Source: an uncultured Erysipelotrichaceae bacterium | GTDB taxonomy: Bacteria > Bacillota_I > Bacilli_A > RF39 > UBA660 | Direction of reading: 5' to 3' | NCBI GenBank assembly: GCA_902764145.1 | Contig: CACWUS010000011.1 | Coordinates: 1-42,373 of the forward strand | DNA length: 42,373 bases | Shown here: positions 7,992-17,055 of the stretch, piece after piece | Layout: the number at the start of each line of letters is the position of its first letter | Position numbering within the stretch: position 1 is the first letter of the stretch | Made by a program: the position numbers and the translations under genes | The notes under the pieces: model-generated | Database searches by the model: none | Seen by the model: only the letters and a program-made list of their open reading frames with translations | Told to the model about the DNA's origin: nothing

Positions 7992-8010
7992 ATCTTTAGG
8001 ACGTGGTAAT

Positions 8011-9084
8011 ATGGATTTTACAGTTAATGGACATAATATTTTTCTAATAGTTGGAGTATCATTTTTAGCATCAGTTATTTTTGTTGAAATGATGAGAAGA
8101 GTAGCTATATTCTTAAAAGTACTAGATTATCCAAATGAAAAAAGAAAAATACATACAAAGCCAATGCCTATGCTTGGTGGAATAGGAATTTTCTTTGCTT
8201 TTATACTAGGTTATATGTTTTTTGCTCCTCAAAATAATTTGATGATTGCAATATTAATATCATCATTCTTGATAATGTTACTTGGATTGTTTGATGATAT
8301 GACTAAAAGTGAAACACCAATGCCAAATAAATATAAAATAGTCGTTCAATTAATAGTTGCAGCAATAGTTGTATTTTATGGTGGACTTAATCTTTCGAAA
8401 GCTACTTTGTTTGGATTAACATTAAATTTCGGCTTTCTTAGTCCAATATTATCTATTCTAATAATTGTTGGTACAATAAATGCTATTAATTTAATTGATG
8501 GATTAGATGGATTATGTGGAGGAATTGCTTCTATATATTTTCTTACAATATCAATTATTGGATTTATATTAAATAAATTTGGTGGACTTGATATTATTTT
8601 AAGTTTAATAATGCTTGGAAGTACTCTTGGTTATTTAGTACATAATTTTCCACCGGCAAGAATATATCAAGGTGATGCAGGAAGTACTTTTTTAGGATTT
8701 ATGATATCAGTTATATTCTTACTAGGATTTAAGACTACAACACTTACATCGCTAATCATCCCATGTCTAATACTTGCTATTCCAATTATGGATACTTTAT
8801 TTGCAATAATTAGAAGAAAATTAAAAGGTCAAAAAATAGATCATGCTGATAAAGAACATATACATCATCAATTCTTGAAGAAGTTTAGTAAGAAAAGTAC
8901 ATTGTTATTTATATATGCAATAAATTTACTATTCTCAATAACTACAATATTCTATACACTAGGATATAAAGTAGAAGTTGCAATATGTTATGTATTACTG
9001 GTATTTGTAGTATTATTCTTAATACTTAAAACTGATGTAATATTTGAAAGAAGTAAAAAGACTATTCAAAATAAAAGAAAATAG
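8011..9084 (+). CDS. tagO: Undecaprenyl-phosphate GlcNAc-1-phosphate transferase, teichoic acid initiation
   Basis: 357 residues, a multi-pass membrane enzyme of the MraY/WecA/TagO family. It moves GlcNAc-1-phosphate from UDP-GlcNAc to undecaprenyl phosphate on the inner membrane face, the first step of wall teichoic acid linker synthesis. Visible family motifs are LFDDM (Asp95, Asp96), NLIDGLDG (Asp163, Asp166), GDAGST and a HIHHQ cluster near 291-295, all needed for Mg2+ and substrate binding. The length fits WecA/TagO. The setting ahead of gpsA, TagB/F-like genes and tagD supports the teichoic acid role over an O-antigen role. The AGGACG ribosome site is modest. The stop codon sits inside a terminator stem. 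Confidence 0.9.
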   Translation: MDFTVNGHNIFLIVGVSFLASVIFVEMMRRVAIFLKVLDYPNEKRKIHTKPMPMLGGIGIFFAFILGYMFFAPQNNLMIAILISSFLIMLLGLFDDMTKSETPMPNKYKIVVQLIVAAIVVFYGGLNLSKATLFGLTLNFGFLSPILSILIIVGTINAINLIDGLDGLCGGIASIYFLTISIIGFILNKFGGLDIILSLIMLGSTLGYLVHNFPPARIYQGDAGSTFLGFMISVIFLLGFKTTTLTSLIIPCLILAIPIMDTLFAIIRRKLKGQKIDHADKEHIHHQFLKKFSKKSTLLFIYAINLLFSITTIFYTLGYKVEVAICYVLLVFVVLFLILKTDVIFERSKKTIQNKRK

Positions 9085-9095
9085 TCTTTTTTATT
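9055..9095 (+). terminator. Terminator overlapping the tagO stop
   Basis: Stem arms 9055-9066 and 9080-9091 pair and end in a T run; the stop codon TAG lies in the right arm. A TTGACA hexamer follows at 9096-9101, but no -10 box is well spaced from it. Confidence 0.75.
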
Positions 9096-9136
9096 TTGAC
9101 AATATATATTACAATAGAATTATGAGGATGTGAATT

Positions 9137-10105
9137 ATGAAAATAGGAATTCTTGGTAGTGGAGCTTATGGTATAGCACTTGCTAATATATTAATTAAAA
9201 ATAATAATAAAGTTATAATGTGGTCACATAGTAAGGAAAGTAGGGATAGTTTAGATAAAACTAGAATAAGTCCAAAATTAAATGGATTTATTATTCCAAA
9301 GGAAATAATATTTACTTGTGATATTAAAGAAACTATTTGTGATAAAGATTTAATTATTTTTGCTGTTCCTGCTTTTGCTTTTGAGGATACAGTAAAAAGC
9401 ATAAAAAATAATTTAGATAAAAATATTCCTATTTTAATTGCTACTAAAGGTATACAACAAGATACTTGTTTATTTTTACATGATGTATTTAAAAAATATT
9501 GTAATAATAAAATAGGTGTAATATCAGGTCCAACTTTTGCAGATGATATTGTTAAAGATGTACCTATTGGTCTTTCTCTTGCTACTAAAAATAAAAAAGT
9601 AGAAAATGTTGTTAGAAAATGTTTTGAGAATGATAAAACTAAATTTAGAAGAAGTAAAGATATAATAGGTGTTGAAATATGCGCAAGTGTTAAAAATGTT
9701 ATGGCAATTGCTTCTGGTATGTTAGAAGGAATGGGAGTAACAGATTCAACAAGAGCACTATTTTTAACTGAAAGTATGAATGATATTAAAGAATTGATTC
9801 ATGCTCTTGGTGGAAGAAAGAAAACAATCTTGTCTTTTGCAGGTTTTGGTGATATTTTAATGACTTGTACATCAAAAACATCAAGAAATTTTAGTTTTGG
9901 TTATTTAATTGGAAAGGGTGCGAGTCAAAAGGAAATAGAAGATTATTTATCTAAAACTACAGTTGAGGGATTATATACATTAAAATCAATACATAAATTA
10001 GTTAGACGTAAAAATGTAAAAATGCCAATAATTAATTTAATACACAATATTATTATTGGCAAAAAAGATAAAGAAGAAATGTTAAGTTTTTTAATAAAAA
10101 AATAA
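9137..10105 (+). CDS. gpsA: Glycerol-3-phosphate dehydrogenase [NAD(P)+]
   Basis: 322 residues, cytoplasmic. It reduces dihydroxyacetone phosphate to sn-glycerol-3-phosphate. The N-terminal Rossmann motif GSGAYGIALA (7-16) binds the nucleotide. The GpsA signatures ATKGIQ, ISGPTFADDI, a VKNVMAIASG block holding the catalytic Lys, and AGFGDILMTC are all present. Length is normal for the family. Placed between tagO and the glycerophosphotransferases and upstream of tagD, it probably feeds glycerol-3-phosphate to CDP-glycerol as well as to phospholipids. Ribosome site is GAGGATG. Confidence 0.93.
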   Translation: MKIGILGSGAYGIALANILIKNNNKVIMWSHSKESRDSLDKTRISPKLNGFIIPKEIIFTCDIKETICDKDLIIFAVPAFAFEDTVKSIKNNLDKNIPILIATKGIQQDTCLFLHDVFKKYCNNKIGVISGPTFADDIVKDVPIGLSLATKNKKVENVVRKCFENDKTKFRRSKDIIGVEICASVKNVMAIASGMLEGMGVTDSTRALFLTESMNDIKELIHALGGRKKTILSFAGFGDILMTCTSKTSRNFSFGYLIGKGASQKEIEDYLSKTTVEGLYTLKSIHKLVRRKNVKMPIINLIHNIIIGKKDKEEMLSFLIKK

Positions 10106-10123
10106 ATAAAAGATTAATTTTTA

Positions 10124-10152
10124 TTGATATAAACATCAAAATATATTAAAAT
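10124..10152 (+). promoter_or_regulatory. Promoter of the glycerophosphotransferase operon
   Basis: TTGATA (10124-10129), 17-base spacer, TAAAAT (10147-10152), followed by GGAGGG before the ATG at 10180. Confidence 0.65.
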
Positions 10153-10179
10153 TAAATTATTGATAATGGAGGGTTTTAG

Positions 10180-11298
10180 ATGTTAATTTTTGATTATTTG
10201 ATAAAAATATCTTGCAAAATTATTTATTTTTTTATGAAGTTTAAAAAGACCAAAAATAATAAAGTTATTTTTATTAGTAGACTAGATAGTAAAAAATCTT
10301 TGGATTTTAAACTATTAGAAGAAAAACTAAAAGATAACAATCCAAATATAGAATGTGTGTTTTTATGTAAGAGGATTACATCATTTACTAGTGATTTTTT
10401 AGGAAATGTTAAATATACATTAGAATGTTTAAGTAATTTAGCTGATTCTAAAGTTTGTATTACTGATTCATTTGTTCTTGCTATATCAGTTGTTAAACAT
10501 AAAAAATCGTTAAAAATTATTCAAATATGGCACTCAATGGGAGCAATTAAGAAATTTGCATATCAAACTTTAGGTAATACTTCTGGAAGAGATACTAAAA
10601 CTGCTAAGATATTAAATATGCATAAAGGGTATGATTATATAATATCTGGTAGTAAGGAAATGACCAAGTATTTTTCAAAGGCGTTTAATTATGATAAAAA
10701 ATATTTCTTAAATTATGGTCTTCCAAGAATGGATTATTTGCTTGAAAATGAAGAAAAATTAAAAAAGAAAATAACAAAAGAATATGGTATTTTAAAGAAA
10801 AAACAAAATATATTATATGCACCTACATTTAGAACAACGTATGATGATAAGACATTAGAATTAATTAAAAATATTAATTTTGATAAATATAATTTAATAG
10901 TTAAAGCTCATGCAAGACAATCAGATTTAGAATTAAATGACCAAGTATTAACATGTGATAAATTTAGTGCTTTAGATTTAATAGCTATTTCTGATTATAT
11001 AATTACAGACTATTCTGGTATTGCTATTGAAGCTGCAATTTTAAATAAAAAAACATATTATTATGTATTTGATTATGAAGATTATCAAAAAAATAATGGT
11101 ATAAATATAGATTTATACAAAGAAATGCCTGGTTGTGTATTTAAAAATGCTAAAGATTTATGTAAAGAGTTAAATAAAGATAAATATAATATGGATGTTC
11201 TATATAAATATAAGAATAAATATATAGATGTTCAAGATGGTACTAGTACTAAAAAGATAATGGATTTAGTATTTAGTTGTATGGAGGATAAAAAATGA
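10180..11298 (+). CDS. CDP-glycerol glycerophosphotransferase family, likely primase (TagB-like)
   Basis: 372 residues, family PF04464. Visible motifs are IWHSMGAIKKFAY (Trp117, His118), LYAPTFR, a KAHARQ segment and TDYSGIAIEAA (276-286). The Trp-His-x-x-Gly-Ala-Lys-Lys form is more like TagB/TarB primases, which add the first glycerol phosphate to the lipid-linked disaccharide, than the WHGTPLK form of the polymerases encoded next. A hydrophobic N-terminus may hold it at the membrane. It is first of three family members in a row and overlaps the next gene by four bases. The primase assignment is inference. Confidence 0.8.
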   Translation: MLIFDYLIKISCKIIYFFMKFKKTKNNKVIFISRLDSKKSLDFKLLEEKLKDNNPNIECVFLCKRITSFTSDFLGNVKYTLECLSNLADSKVCITDSFVLAISVVKHKKSLKIIQIWHSMGAIKKFAYQTLGNTSGRDTKTAKILNMHKGYDYIISGSKEMTKYFSKAFNYDKKYFLNYGLPRMDYLLENEEKLKKKITKEYGILKKKQNILYAPTFRTTYDDKTLELIKNINFDKYNLIVKAHARQSDLELNDQVLTCDKFSALDLIAISDYIITDYSGIAIEAAILNKKTYYYVFDYEDYQKNNGINIDLYKEMPGCVFKNAKDLCKELNKDKYNMDVLYKYKNKYIDVQDGTSTKKIMDLVFSCMEDKK

Positions 11299-12560
11299 AA
11301 GAAGCAATTAAAAAAGCAGTAGTTACTATATTAAAAAAGAATACATTTTTAAGAGAAAGAGTAGTAAGTGCAGATTTAGCTATTAAGAAAATGCAATATA
11401 AAAAGTTTTATAAAAAGTATAAAGTTGATGAAAAGCTTTGTGTATTTGAAGCTTTTAATGGAAGAAAGTATTGTGATAGTCCTAAAGCTATTTACCTTGA
11501 AATGTTGAACAATAAAAAATACAAAGATTATAAATTTGTATGGGCTTTTATACATCCTGAAGAGTTTAAGTTTCTAGAAAAAAATAGAAATACTAAGGTA
11601 GTAAAATACCATAGTGATGAATATAAAAAAACATATGCAAGTGCTAAGTATTGGTTTACACCATCTAGACTTCCTGATTATATTAAGCCAAAAGATAACC
11701 AAGTATATGTTCAATGTTGGCATGGTACTCCACTTAAAAGGCTTGGATTTGATATAGTGGTTAAGGGTAAAAATGCTCTTCATACATTAAAAGATTGGAG
11801 AAGAATATATGAATATGATGCAACTAGATATACTTATATGGTATCTCCATCTAAATTTGTTACTGAAAAATATATAAGTGCATTTAATTTAAAAGAGATA
11901 GGGAAAGACAAATGTATTTTAGAAACAGGTTATCCTAGAAATGATTCTTTGTTTACATTCGATCAAAAATATGTAGAAAAATTAAAGAAAGATTTAGGAA
12001 TACCAAAAAATAAAAAAATAATATTATATGCTCCTACATGGAGAGATGACCAATATAAACCTGGTACTGGTTATAGTTATAATTTAGCCATTAATTTTGA
12101 TGAATTTAAAAGAAGATTTAGTGATGAATATGTTATATTATTTAGAACGCATTATTTAATAGCTGAAATTATAGATTTAAGTAAATATGAAGGATTTATA
12201 TATAACGTATCTAATTATAGTGATATTAATGATTTATATATTTTAGCAGATATGATTATTACTGATTATTCAAGTGTATTCTTTGATTATGCTAATTTAA
12301 AAAGACCAATGTTATTTTATATGTATGATTTAGAAGATTATAAAAATAATGCTAGAGACTTTTATATTGATTTAAATGAACTTCCAGGACCAATTGTTGA
12401 AACTGAAAACGATTTATATAAAGAAATCAATAATATTGATAAATATTGGGACAAGTATAAAGCAAAATATGAAAAGTTTAATAAAAGATTTAATTATTTA
12501 GATGATGCTCATTCTAGTAAGAGAGCGCTTGAGGAGATAATTGATGAAAAAGAAAAATAA
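11295..12560 (+). CDS. CDP-glycerol glycerophosphotransferase family protein (TagF-like)
   Basis: 421 residues, one PF04464 catalytic unit. WHGTPLK (142-148) with the catalytic His143, LYAPTWRDDQ, FRTHYL and TDYSSVFFDYA (323-333) are intact. It should move glycerol phosphate from CDP-glycerol onto the growing teichoic acid chain at the inner membrane face. B. subtilis TagF is longer because of an N-terminal part; this one is compact. Its start overlaps the upstream stop (ATGA), so translation is coupled. It could instead add other polyol phosphates such as ribitol, as TarK/L enzymes use the same fold. Confidence 0.82.
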   Translation: MKEAIKKAVVTILKKNTFLRERVVSADLAIKKMQYKKFYKKYKVDEKLCVFEAFNGRKYCDSPKAIYLEMLNNKKYKDYKFVWAFIHPEEFKFLEKNRNTKVVKYHSDEYKKTYASAKYWFTPSRLPDYIKPKDNQVYVQCWHGTPLKRLGFDIVVKGKNALHTLKDWRRIYEYDATRYTYMVSPSKFVTEKYISAFNLKEIGKDKCILETGYPRNDSLFTFDQKYVEKLKKDLGIPKNKKIILYAPTWRDDQYKPGTGYSYNLAINFDEFKRRFSDEYVILFRTHYLIAEIIDLSKYEGFIYNVSNYSDINDLYILADMIITDYSSVFFDYANLKRPMLFYMYDLEDYKNNARDFYIDLNELPGPIVETENDLYKEINNIDKYWDKYKAKYEKFNKRFNYLDDAHSSKRALEEIIDEKEK

Positions 12561-14967
12561 ACTGGTAGGAATTACAAAAAGAGCACTTAATTATTTAAAA
12601 TATAATTATTATATTAGCTATTATGAAAAATTACAATTAAATGAAAAAATAGTTTTATTTGATTCAAAAAATGGTGCAGATTTTGCATCAAATATGTTTT
12701 ATTCTTTAAAAGAGTTTTACAATGAAAAACCAGATTATAAGTATTATATAGTATACAATAATAAAAAAACAAAGAAAAAGATTTGCCAATTATTAAGCAA
12801 TTATAATATTACTAATATAAATTATTTAAAAATTAGGTCACTAAGTCATTATAAAATATTAGCAACCGCTAAATACTTATTTTCTGATAGTACTTTACCA
12901 AGAGCATATATAAAAAAGAAAGAACAAATATATATTAATACATGGCATGGAACGCCACTAAAATGTATGGGTAGAGATACTGCAGGAGATTTTGATTCTA
13001 TTAGTAATGTTCAGCGTAATTTATTATTGAGTGATATTTTGGTTTATCCTAGCGAATATATGAAAGAAACCATGATGAATGCATATTTAATAAATGACTT
13101 ATATGAATCTAAAATAGATTATTGTGGATATCCAAGAAATTCAATTTTCTTTGATAGAAATGAAGAAAAAAAAGTAAGAAAAGAATTGAATTTGTTAGAT
13201 AAACGAGTATATGTTTATATGCCTACTTATCGTGGCACTATGAAAAATGCTAAAGATCATATTAATGATGAATTACAATGCGTTTTAGACCATTTGAATG
13301 TTCTTGATAAGAAACTCAAAGAAAATGAAATATTATATGTTAAGTTGCATGTATTTATTGGTGATAAAATAAATTTTAGTAAATATAAAAATATTAAGCC
13401 ATTTCCAAATAATTATGAAACATATCATTTTTTGAATATTGCTGATGTTTTAATTACAGATTATTCTAGTGTTTTTTTTGATTTTGCAGTAAGTAAGAAA
13501 AAAATTATTCTTTTTACATATGACTTTAATGATTATATGAAAAATAGAGGAGTGTACATAAAATTAGATGATTTGCCATTTCCAAAAGTTTCTACAGTCT
13601 CAGAATTGTATGATGAATTGAATGTCAATAAAAACTATGATGATAGAGAATTTTTAAAAAAATATAATACATATGATTGCTATGATGCCCCTAAAAAATT
13701 AATTTTAGATGTTTTACATTATAAAAAGGAAGAAAGAAAAAAAGAAAAATTAAATATATTAGTTTATTGTGGAAATTTGTCAAAAAATGGTTTAACTACA
13801 TCTTTCTATAATCTTTTTAAAAATGTAGATAAGACAAAATTTAATATTTATGCAACATTTTCAGAAAAATTATATGAAAGCAACTTAGAAGAAGTATTAA
13901 AACTAAAAGAATATGGTATTTATGAACTACCATTTGTTAAAAGCACCACTAAAACATTGGATGTTTTGTTATATTTAAAAATGTATAAAAAATATAATAT
14001 ATTTAATCTTAAAATCAAGGAAAAGTTAGATCATTTTTTTGATAGACAAATTATTAAAAATTATGGATATATTCATTTTGATGCGGTAATACAATTTACA
14101 GGGTATGGAAATATGATTGTCAAAGAGTTTCAACGAATGAATGCTTTTAGAATGATTTTTATACATAATAATATAGTTAGTGAATTAAAAACAAAAAAAA
14201 CTAGACATTTAATTACTATAAAATCTGCATTAAATGGTTATGATAAAGTAATGTTGGTTTCTGATGGAATTTATGAACCTACAATGGAAATAGCTGAAAA
14301 TGATACTAATTTTTTAACAATGTACAATATTTGCAATTATGAAGAAATAATCGAAAATTCTAAAAAGGATATTGAATTTTCTAAAAAAACATATTGTAAT
14401 GTTAGTAAAGAAAAGTTAAGTAAAATACTAAATAGTTCTGCATTAAAAATAATAAATATTGGTAGATTTTCACATGAAAAATGTCATAAAAATATAATTC
14501 AAACTTTTGAAAAATACAATAAAGAAAACCCAAATTCATATTTGATTATAATTGGTGGATATGGATATATGTTTAATGAAACACTTTCATTGATAAAATC
14601 ATCAAGTGTATCTGATAAAATAATAATTATTAAATCAATTAACAATCCAATGCCAATATTAAAAAAATGTGATGGATTTGTATTATTTTCAAAATATGAA
14701 GCTTTTCCTATGACGTTAATGGAAGCTGATGTTTTGTCGGTTCCAATAATTATGTCTAATTGTAAAGGACCATACAAATTTTGGAGTGAACATGGTGCTA
14801 AAATTATTTCTCTCAATGATGAAGAATTGTTAGAAGCATTTAGAGATTTAGGCAAGAAGAAAATTAAACCTATTAATATTAATTTTAAAGAATATAATAA
14901 AAAATGGATTAAATACTTTGAGGATTCTGTAATAGAAGGTATCAAAAATAGAAAAAAGATGTTATAA
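12544..14967 (+). CDS. Fusion of TagF-like glycerophosphotransferase and GT4 glycosyltransferase
   Basis: 807 residues from ATG 12544; GAGGAG at 12531-12536 is better spaced for this start than for the TTG three bases earlier. The N-terminal half (about 1-395) is a PF04464 unit with WHGTPLK (134-140), YMPTYRG and TDYSSVFFDFA (305-315). The C-terminal half (about 400-807) is a GT-B glycosyltransferase of the GT4 type: a start motif NILVYCGNLSKNGLTTS, the nucleotide-sugar segment INIGRFSHEK, and the E-x7-E pair at Glu719/Glu727 in YEAFPMTLMEA. The protein could extend the polymer and decorate it with sugar in one chain. It overlaps the previous gene by 17 bases. The sugar and linkage cannot be read from sequence. 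Confidence 0.82.
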   Translation: MKKKNKLVGITKRALNYLKYNYYISYYEKLQLNEKIVLFDSKNGADFASNMFYSLKEFYNEKPDYKYYIVYNNKKTKKKICQLLSNYNITNINYLKIRSLSHYKILATAKYLFSDSTLPRAYIKKKEQIYINTWHGTPLKCMGRDTAGDFDSISNVQRNLLLSDILVYPSEYMKETMMNAYLINDLYESKIDYCGYPRNSIFFDRNEEKKVRKELNLLDKRVYVYMPTYRGTMKNAKDHINDELQCVLDHLNVLDKKLKENEILYVKLHVFIGDKINFSKYKNIKPFPNNYETYHFLNIADVLITDYSSVFFDFAVSKKKIILFTYDFNDYMKNRGVYIKLDDLPFPKVSTVSELYDELNVNKNYDDREFLKKYNTYDCYDAPKKLILDVLHYKKEERKKEKLNILVYCGNLSKNGLTTSFYNLFKNVDKTKFNIYATFSEKLYESNLEEVLKLKEYGIYELPFVKSTTKTLDVLLYLKMYKKYNIFNLKIKEKLDHFFDRQIIKNYGYIHFDAVIQFTGYGNMIVKEFQRMNAFRMIFIHNNIVSELKTKKTRHLITIKSALNGYDKVMLVSDGIYEPTMEIAENDTNFLTMYNICNYEEIIENSKKDIEFSKKTYCNVSKEKLSKILNSSALKIINIGRFSHEKCHKNIIQTFEKYNKENPNSYLIIIGGYGYMFNETLSLIKSSSVSDKIIIIKSINNPMPILKKCDGFVLFSKYEAFPMTLMEADVLSVPIIMSNCKGPYKFWSEHGAKIISLNDEELLEAFRDLGKKKIKPININFKEYNKKWIKYFEDSVIEGIKNRKKML

Positions 14968-14985
14968 TTTATTTAGGAGGTATTT

Positions 14986-15447
14986 ATGAAAAGAATATTA
15001 ACATACGGAACTTTTGATTTATTACATTATGGACATATTAGATTATTGCAAAGAGCTAAAGCATTAGGTGACTATTTAATAGTAGCATTATCAACTGAAG
15101 AATTTAACGCTCTTAAGGGTAAAAAAACATATCATAATTATGAAACAAGAAAGATGATGCTTGAAGCTATTAGATATGTAGATTTAGTTATTCCTGAAGA
15201 AAATTGGGAACAAAAAATAAGTGATGTAAAAGAATATCATGTTGATACAGTAGTAATGGGAAGTGACTGGGCTGGAAGTGATAGATTCGAATATTTGAAA
15301 GATTATTGTGAAGTTGTTTATTTAGATAGAACTGAAGGTATTTCTACTACTAAAATTAAACATGATTTAGGGTTACAAGCACCTATTAATGGTGTTGATC
15401 AAATACCTGAACCAAAAGTCACTAAAAAAACTACAAAGAAAAAATAA
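14986..15447 (+). CDS. tagD: Glycerol-3-phosphate cytidylyltransferase
   Basis: 153 residues, cytoplasmic. It joins CTP and glycerol-3-phosphate to make CDP-glycerol, the donor for the three preceding gene products. The nucleotidyltransferase motif HYGH (14-17) after TYGTFDLLH, and RTEGISTTKI (115-124), are diagnostic. B. subtilis TagD is about 129 residues; here a Lys/Thr-rich tail of about 20 residues is added. It follows the fusion gene by 18 bases with ribosome site TAGGAGG. Confidence 0.95.
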   Translation: MKRILTYGTFDLLHYGHIRLLQRAKALGDYLIVALSTEEFNALKGKKTYHNYETRKMMLEAIRYVDLVIPEENWEQKISDVKEYHVDTVVMGSDWAGSDRFEYLKDYCEVVYLDRTEGISTTKIKHDLGLQAPINGVDQIPEPKVTKKTTKKK

Positions 15448-15471
15448 ACCTTTTAAAAAAAGGTTTTTTAA
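15447..15471 (+). terminator. Terminator after tagD
   Basis: AACCTTTT pairs with AAAAGGTT around a short A loop and runs into T. The -35 box of the tagG promoter begins at 15472, directly after the T run. Confidence 0.8.
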
Positions 15472-15500
15472 TTGCTTATATGTGTTAGTTATGTTAAAAT
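15472..15500 (+). promoter_or_regulatory. Promoter of the tagGH-galE operon
   Basis: TTGCTT (15472-15477), 17-base spacer, TAAAAT (15495-15500), then GAAGGAG before the ATG at 15525. Confidence 0.65.
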
Positions 15501-15524
15501 TGAATTGTACTTGAAGGAGTTTAT

Positions 15525-16313
15525 ATGAAAAGGTTTATTAATGATTTAAAGAAGTATAAAAACTATATTTTGTATGCTACTTGGGCAGAACTTAAAACTG
15601 AGGTTATTAATTCATATCTAGGATGGTTATGGATGATTTTAGAACCTCTCGCTTTTATGTTTATTTATATGTTTATTGGGACAGTTGTATTTAGATATAA
15701 AGTTGAATATTTTCCAATATTTGTATTTATTGGTTTAAGTGCATGGAATTTCTTTAATAAAATGGTAGTAGCAAGTGTAAAATTAGTTCAAATGAATAGG
15801 GATACTGTAACTAAAGTATATTTACCTAAATTCGTATTGTTACTTGTTAAAATGGGTGTAAATGGTTTTAAAATGTTAGTGTCATTCCTATTAGTATTTA
15901 TATTTATGATTTTTTATAAAGTACCAATTACATGGAATGTATTATATTTTATTCCAATTCTAATTACAGTAATTTTGTTTACTTTTGGTGTATGTACAAT
16001 AGTTATGCATTTGGGAGTATTTGCTGAAGATTTAGTAAATCTTGTTAATATATTCCTTAGAATGTTGTTCTATATGACTGGTGTTTTCTATGATATTAGT
16101 TCTAGAATTCATAATGCTGTATATAGAACATTATTACTTGATTTAAACCCAATGGCTAACTTTATTTATAATATGAGAAATGTATTATTATATAAGAGTG
16201 CTCCTGTTGGAATGTGGACGCTTTTATGGTTCTTTATTGGATTATTCTTATGTATTTTAGGTATAAGAACTATTTATAAATATGAAAATACATATGTTAA
16301 GGTGATGAAATAA
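15525..16313 (+). CDS. tagG: Teichoic acid ABC exporter, permease subunit
   Basis: 262 residues with about six membrane segments, an ABC-2 type permease. The opening (YATWAELKTEVINSYLGWLWMILEPL) is typical of TagG/Wzm polysaccharide exporters, which have an amphipathic N-terminal helix and an LGxLW-x-x-L-x-P signature. With TagH it moves the lipid-linked teichoic acid to the outer membrane face, where LCP enzymes such as that at 109-2034 act. Its stop shares a base with the tagH start. Confidence 0.9.
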   Translation: MKRFINDLKKYKNYILYATWAELKTEVINSYLGWLWMILEPLAFMFIYMFIGTVVFRYKVEYFPIFVFIGLSAWNFFNKMVVASVKLVQMNRDTVTKVYLPKFVLLLVKMGVNGFKMLVSFLLVFIFMIFYKVPITWNVLYFIPILITVILFTFGVCTIVMHLGVFAEDLVNLVNIFLRMLFYMTGVFYDISSRIHNAVYRTLLLDLNPMANFIYNMRNVLLYKSAPVGMWTLLWFFIGLFLCILGIRTIYKYENTYVKVMK

Positions 16314-17053
16314 TGAAAGAGAAAGAAATAGCAATAACTGTAAATGATTTACATGTGTATTATAGAGATATGAAACGTTTTTCATTAAAGAAAAATGGTC
16401 TTAAAGGAAAAGGTAGTGGAAAAATATTTAAGGCAGTTAAAGGCGTTTCATTTGAAGTTCCAAAGGGACAAATTCTAGGTATATGTGGTAAAAATGGTAG
16501 TGGTAAATCTACTTTATTAAGAGCAATTTCTGGTATATTTTCTCCAGATCATGGTAGTATAAATTTACATGGAAATTCTATATCATTATTATCAATTGGG
16601 GTAGGTTTTCAAAAACAATTAACTGGTTATGAAAATATATATTTAAGTGGTATGTTACTTGGATATACTAAAGAAGAAATTGATTCTAAAGTAAAAGATA
16701 TAATTGAGTTTTCCGAACTTGGTGAATTCATAAATAGACCTGTTAGAAGTTATAGTTCAGGAATGTATTCTAAACTTGCATTTTCTATTACTGCAATACT
16801 TGAAACTGATATCATATTAATTGATGAAGTATTAAGTGTAGGAGATATTCATTTTAAAGAGAAAAGTTATAATAAAATGAAAGAATTAATAAGTGATTCA
16901 AATAGAACAGTTGTTATTGTTTCACACAGTTCTAAAACTATAGAAGAATTATGTGATAAAGTTATTTGGTTGCATGAAGGATTAATTAAAGAAGAAGGAA
17001 ATCCAAAGAAAATAATGGCTAAATATGAAGAATTTATGAGAGAAGAAGGTTAG
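16313..17053 (+). CDS. tagH: Teichoic acid ABC exporter, ATP-binding subunit
   Basis: 246 residues. Walker A GKNGSGKST (59-67), signature YSSGM (147-151) and Walker B ILIDEV (Asp171, Glu172) are intact. A basic insert of about 20 residues before the first strand (KKNGLKGKGSGKIFKAVKG) is typical of the TagH/KpsT/Wzt group. B. subtilis TagH is about twice as long because of a C-terminal membrane and SH3-like part; that part is absent, so this is a minimal ATPase. It is coupled to tagG and lies three bases ahead of galE. Confidence 0.9.
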   Translation: MKEKEIAITVNDLHVYYRDMKRFSLKKNGLKGKGSGKIFKAVKGVSFEVPKGQILGICGKNGSGKSTLLRAISGIFSPDHGSINLHGNSISLLSIGVGFQKQLTGYENIYLSGMLLGYTKEEIDSKVKDIIEFSELGEFINRPVRSYSSGMYSKLAFSITAILETDIILIDEVLSVGDIHFKEKSYNKMKELISDSNRTVVIVSHSSKTIEELCDKVIWLHEGLIKEEGNPKKIMAKYEEFMREEG

Positions 17054-17055
17054 TT

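Noticed and set aside
9096..9124. Promoter for gpsA from TTGACA at 9096
   Set aside because: No -10 box is found at 16-18 bases; TACAAT at 9110 is too close. The gene may use another start or read-through.
14499..14945. Minus-strand frame of 148 codons in the GT4 half
   Set aside because: It is a shadow of a well-conserved glycosyltransferase region.
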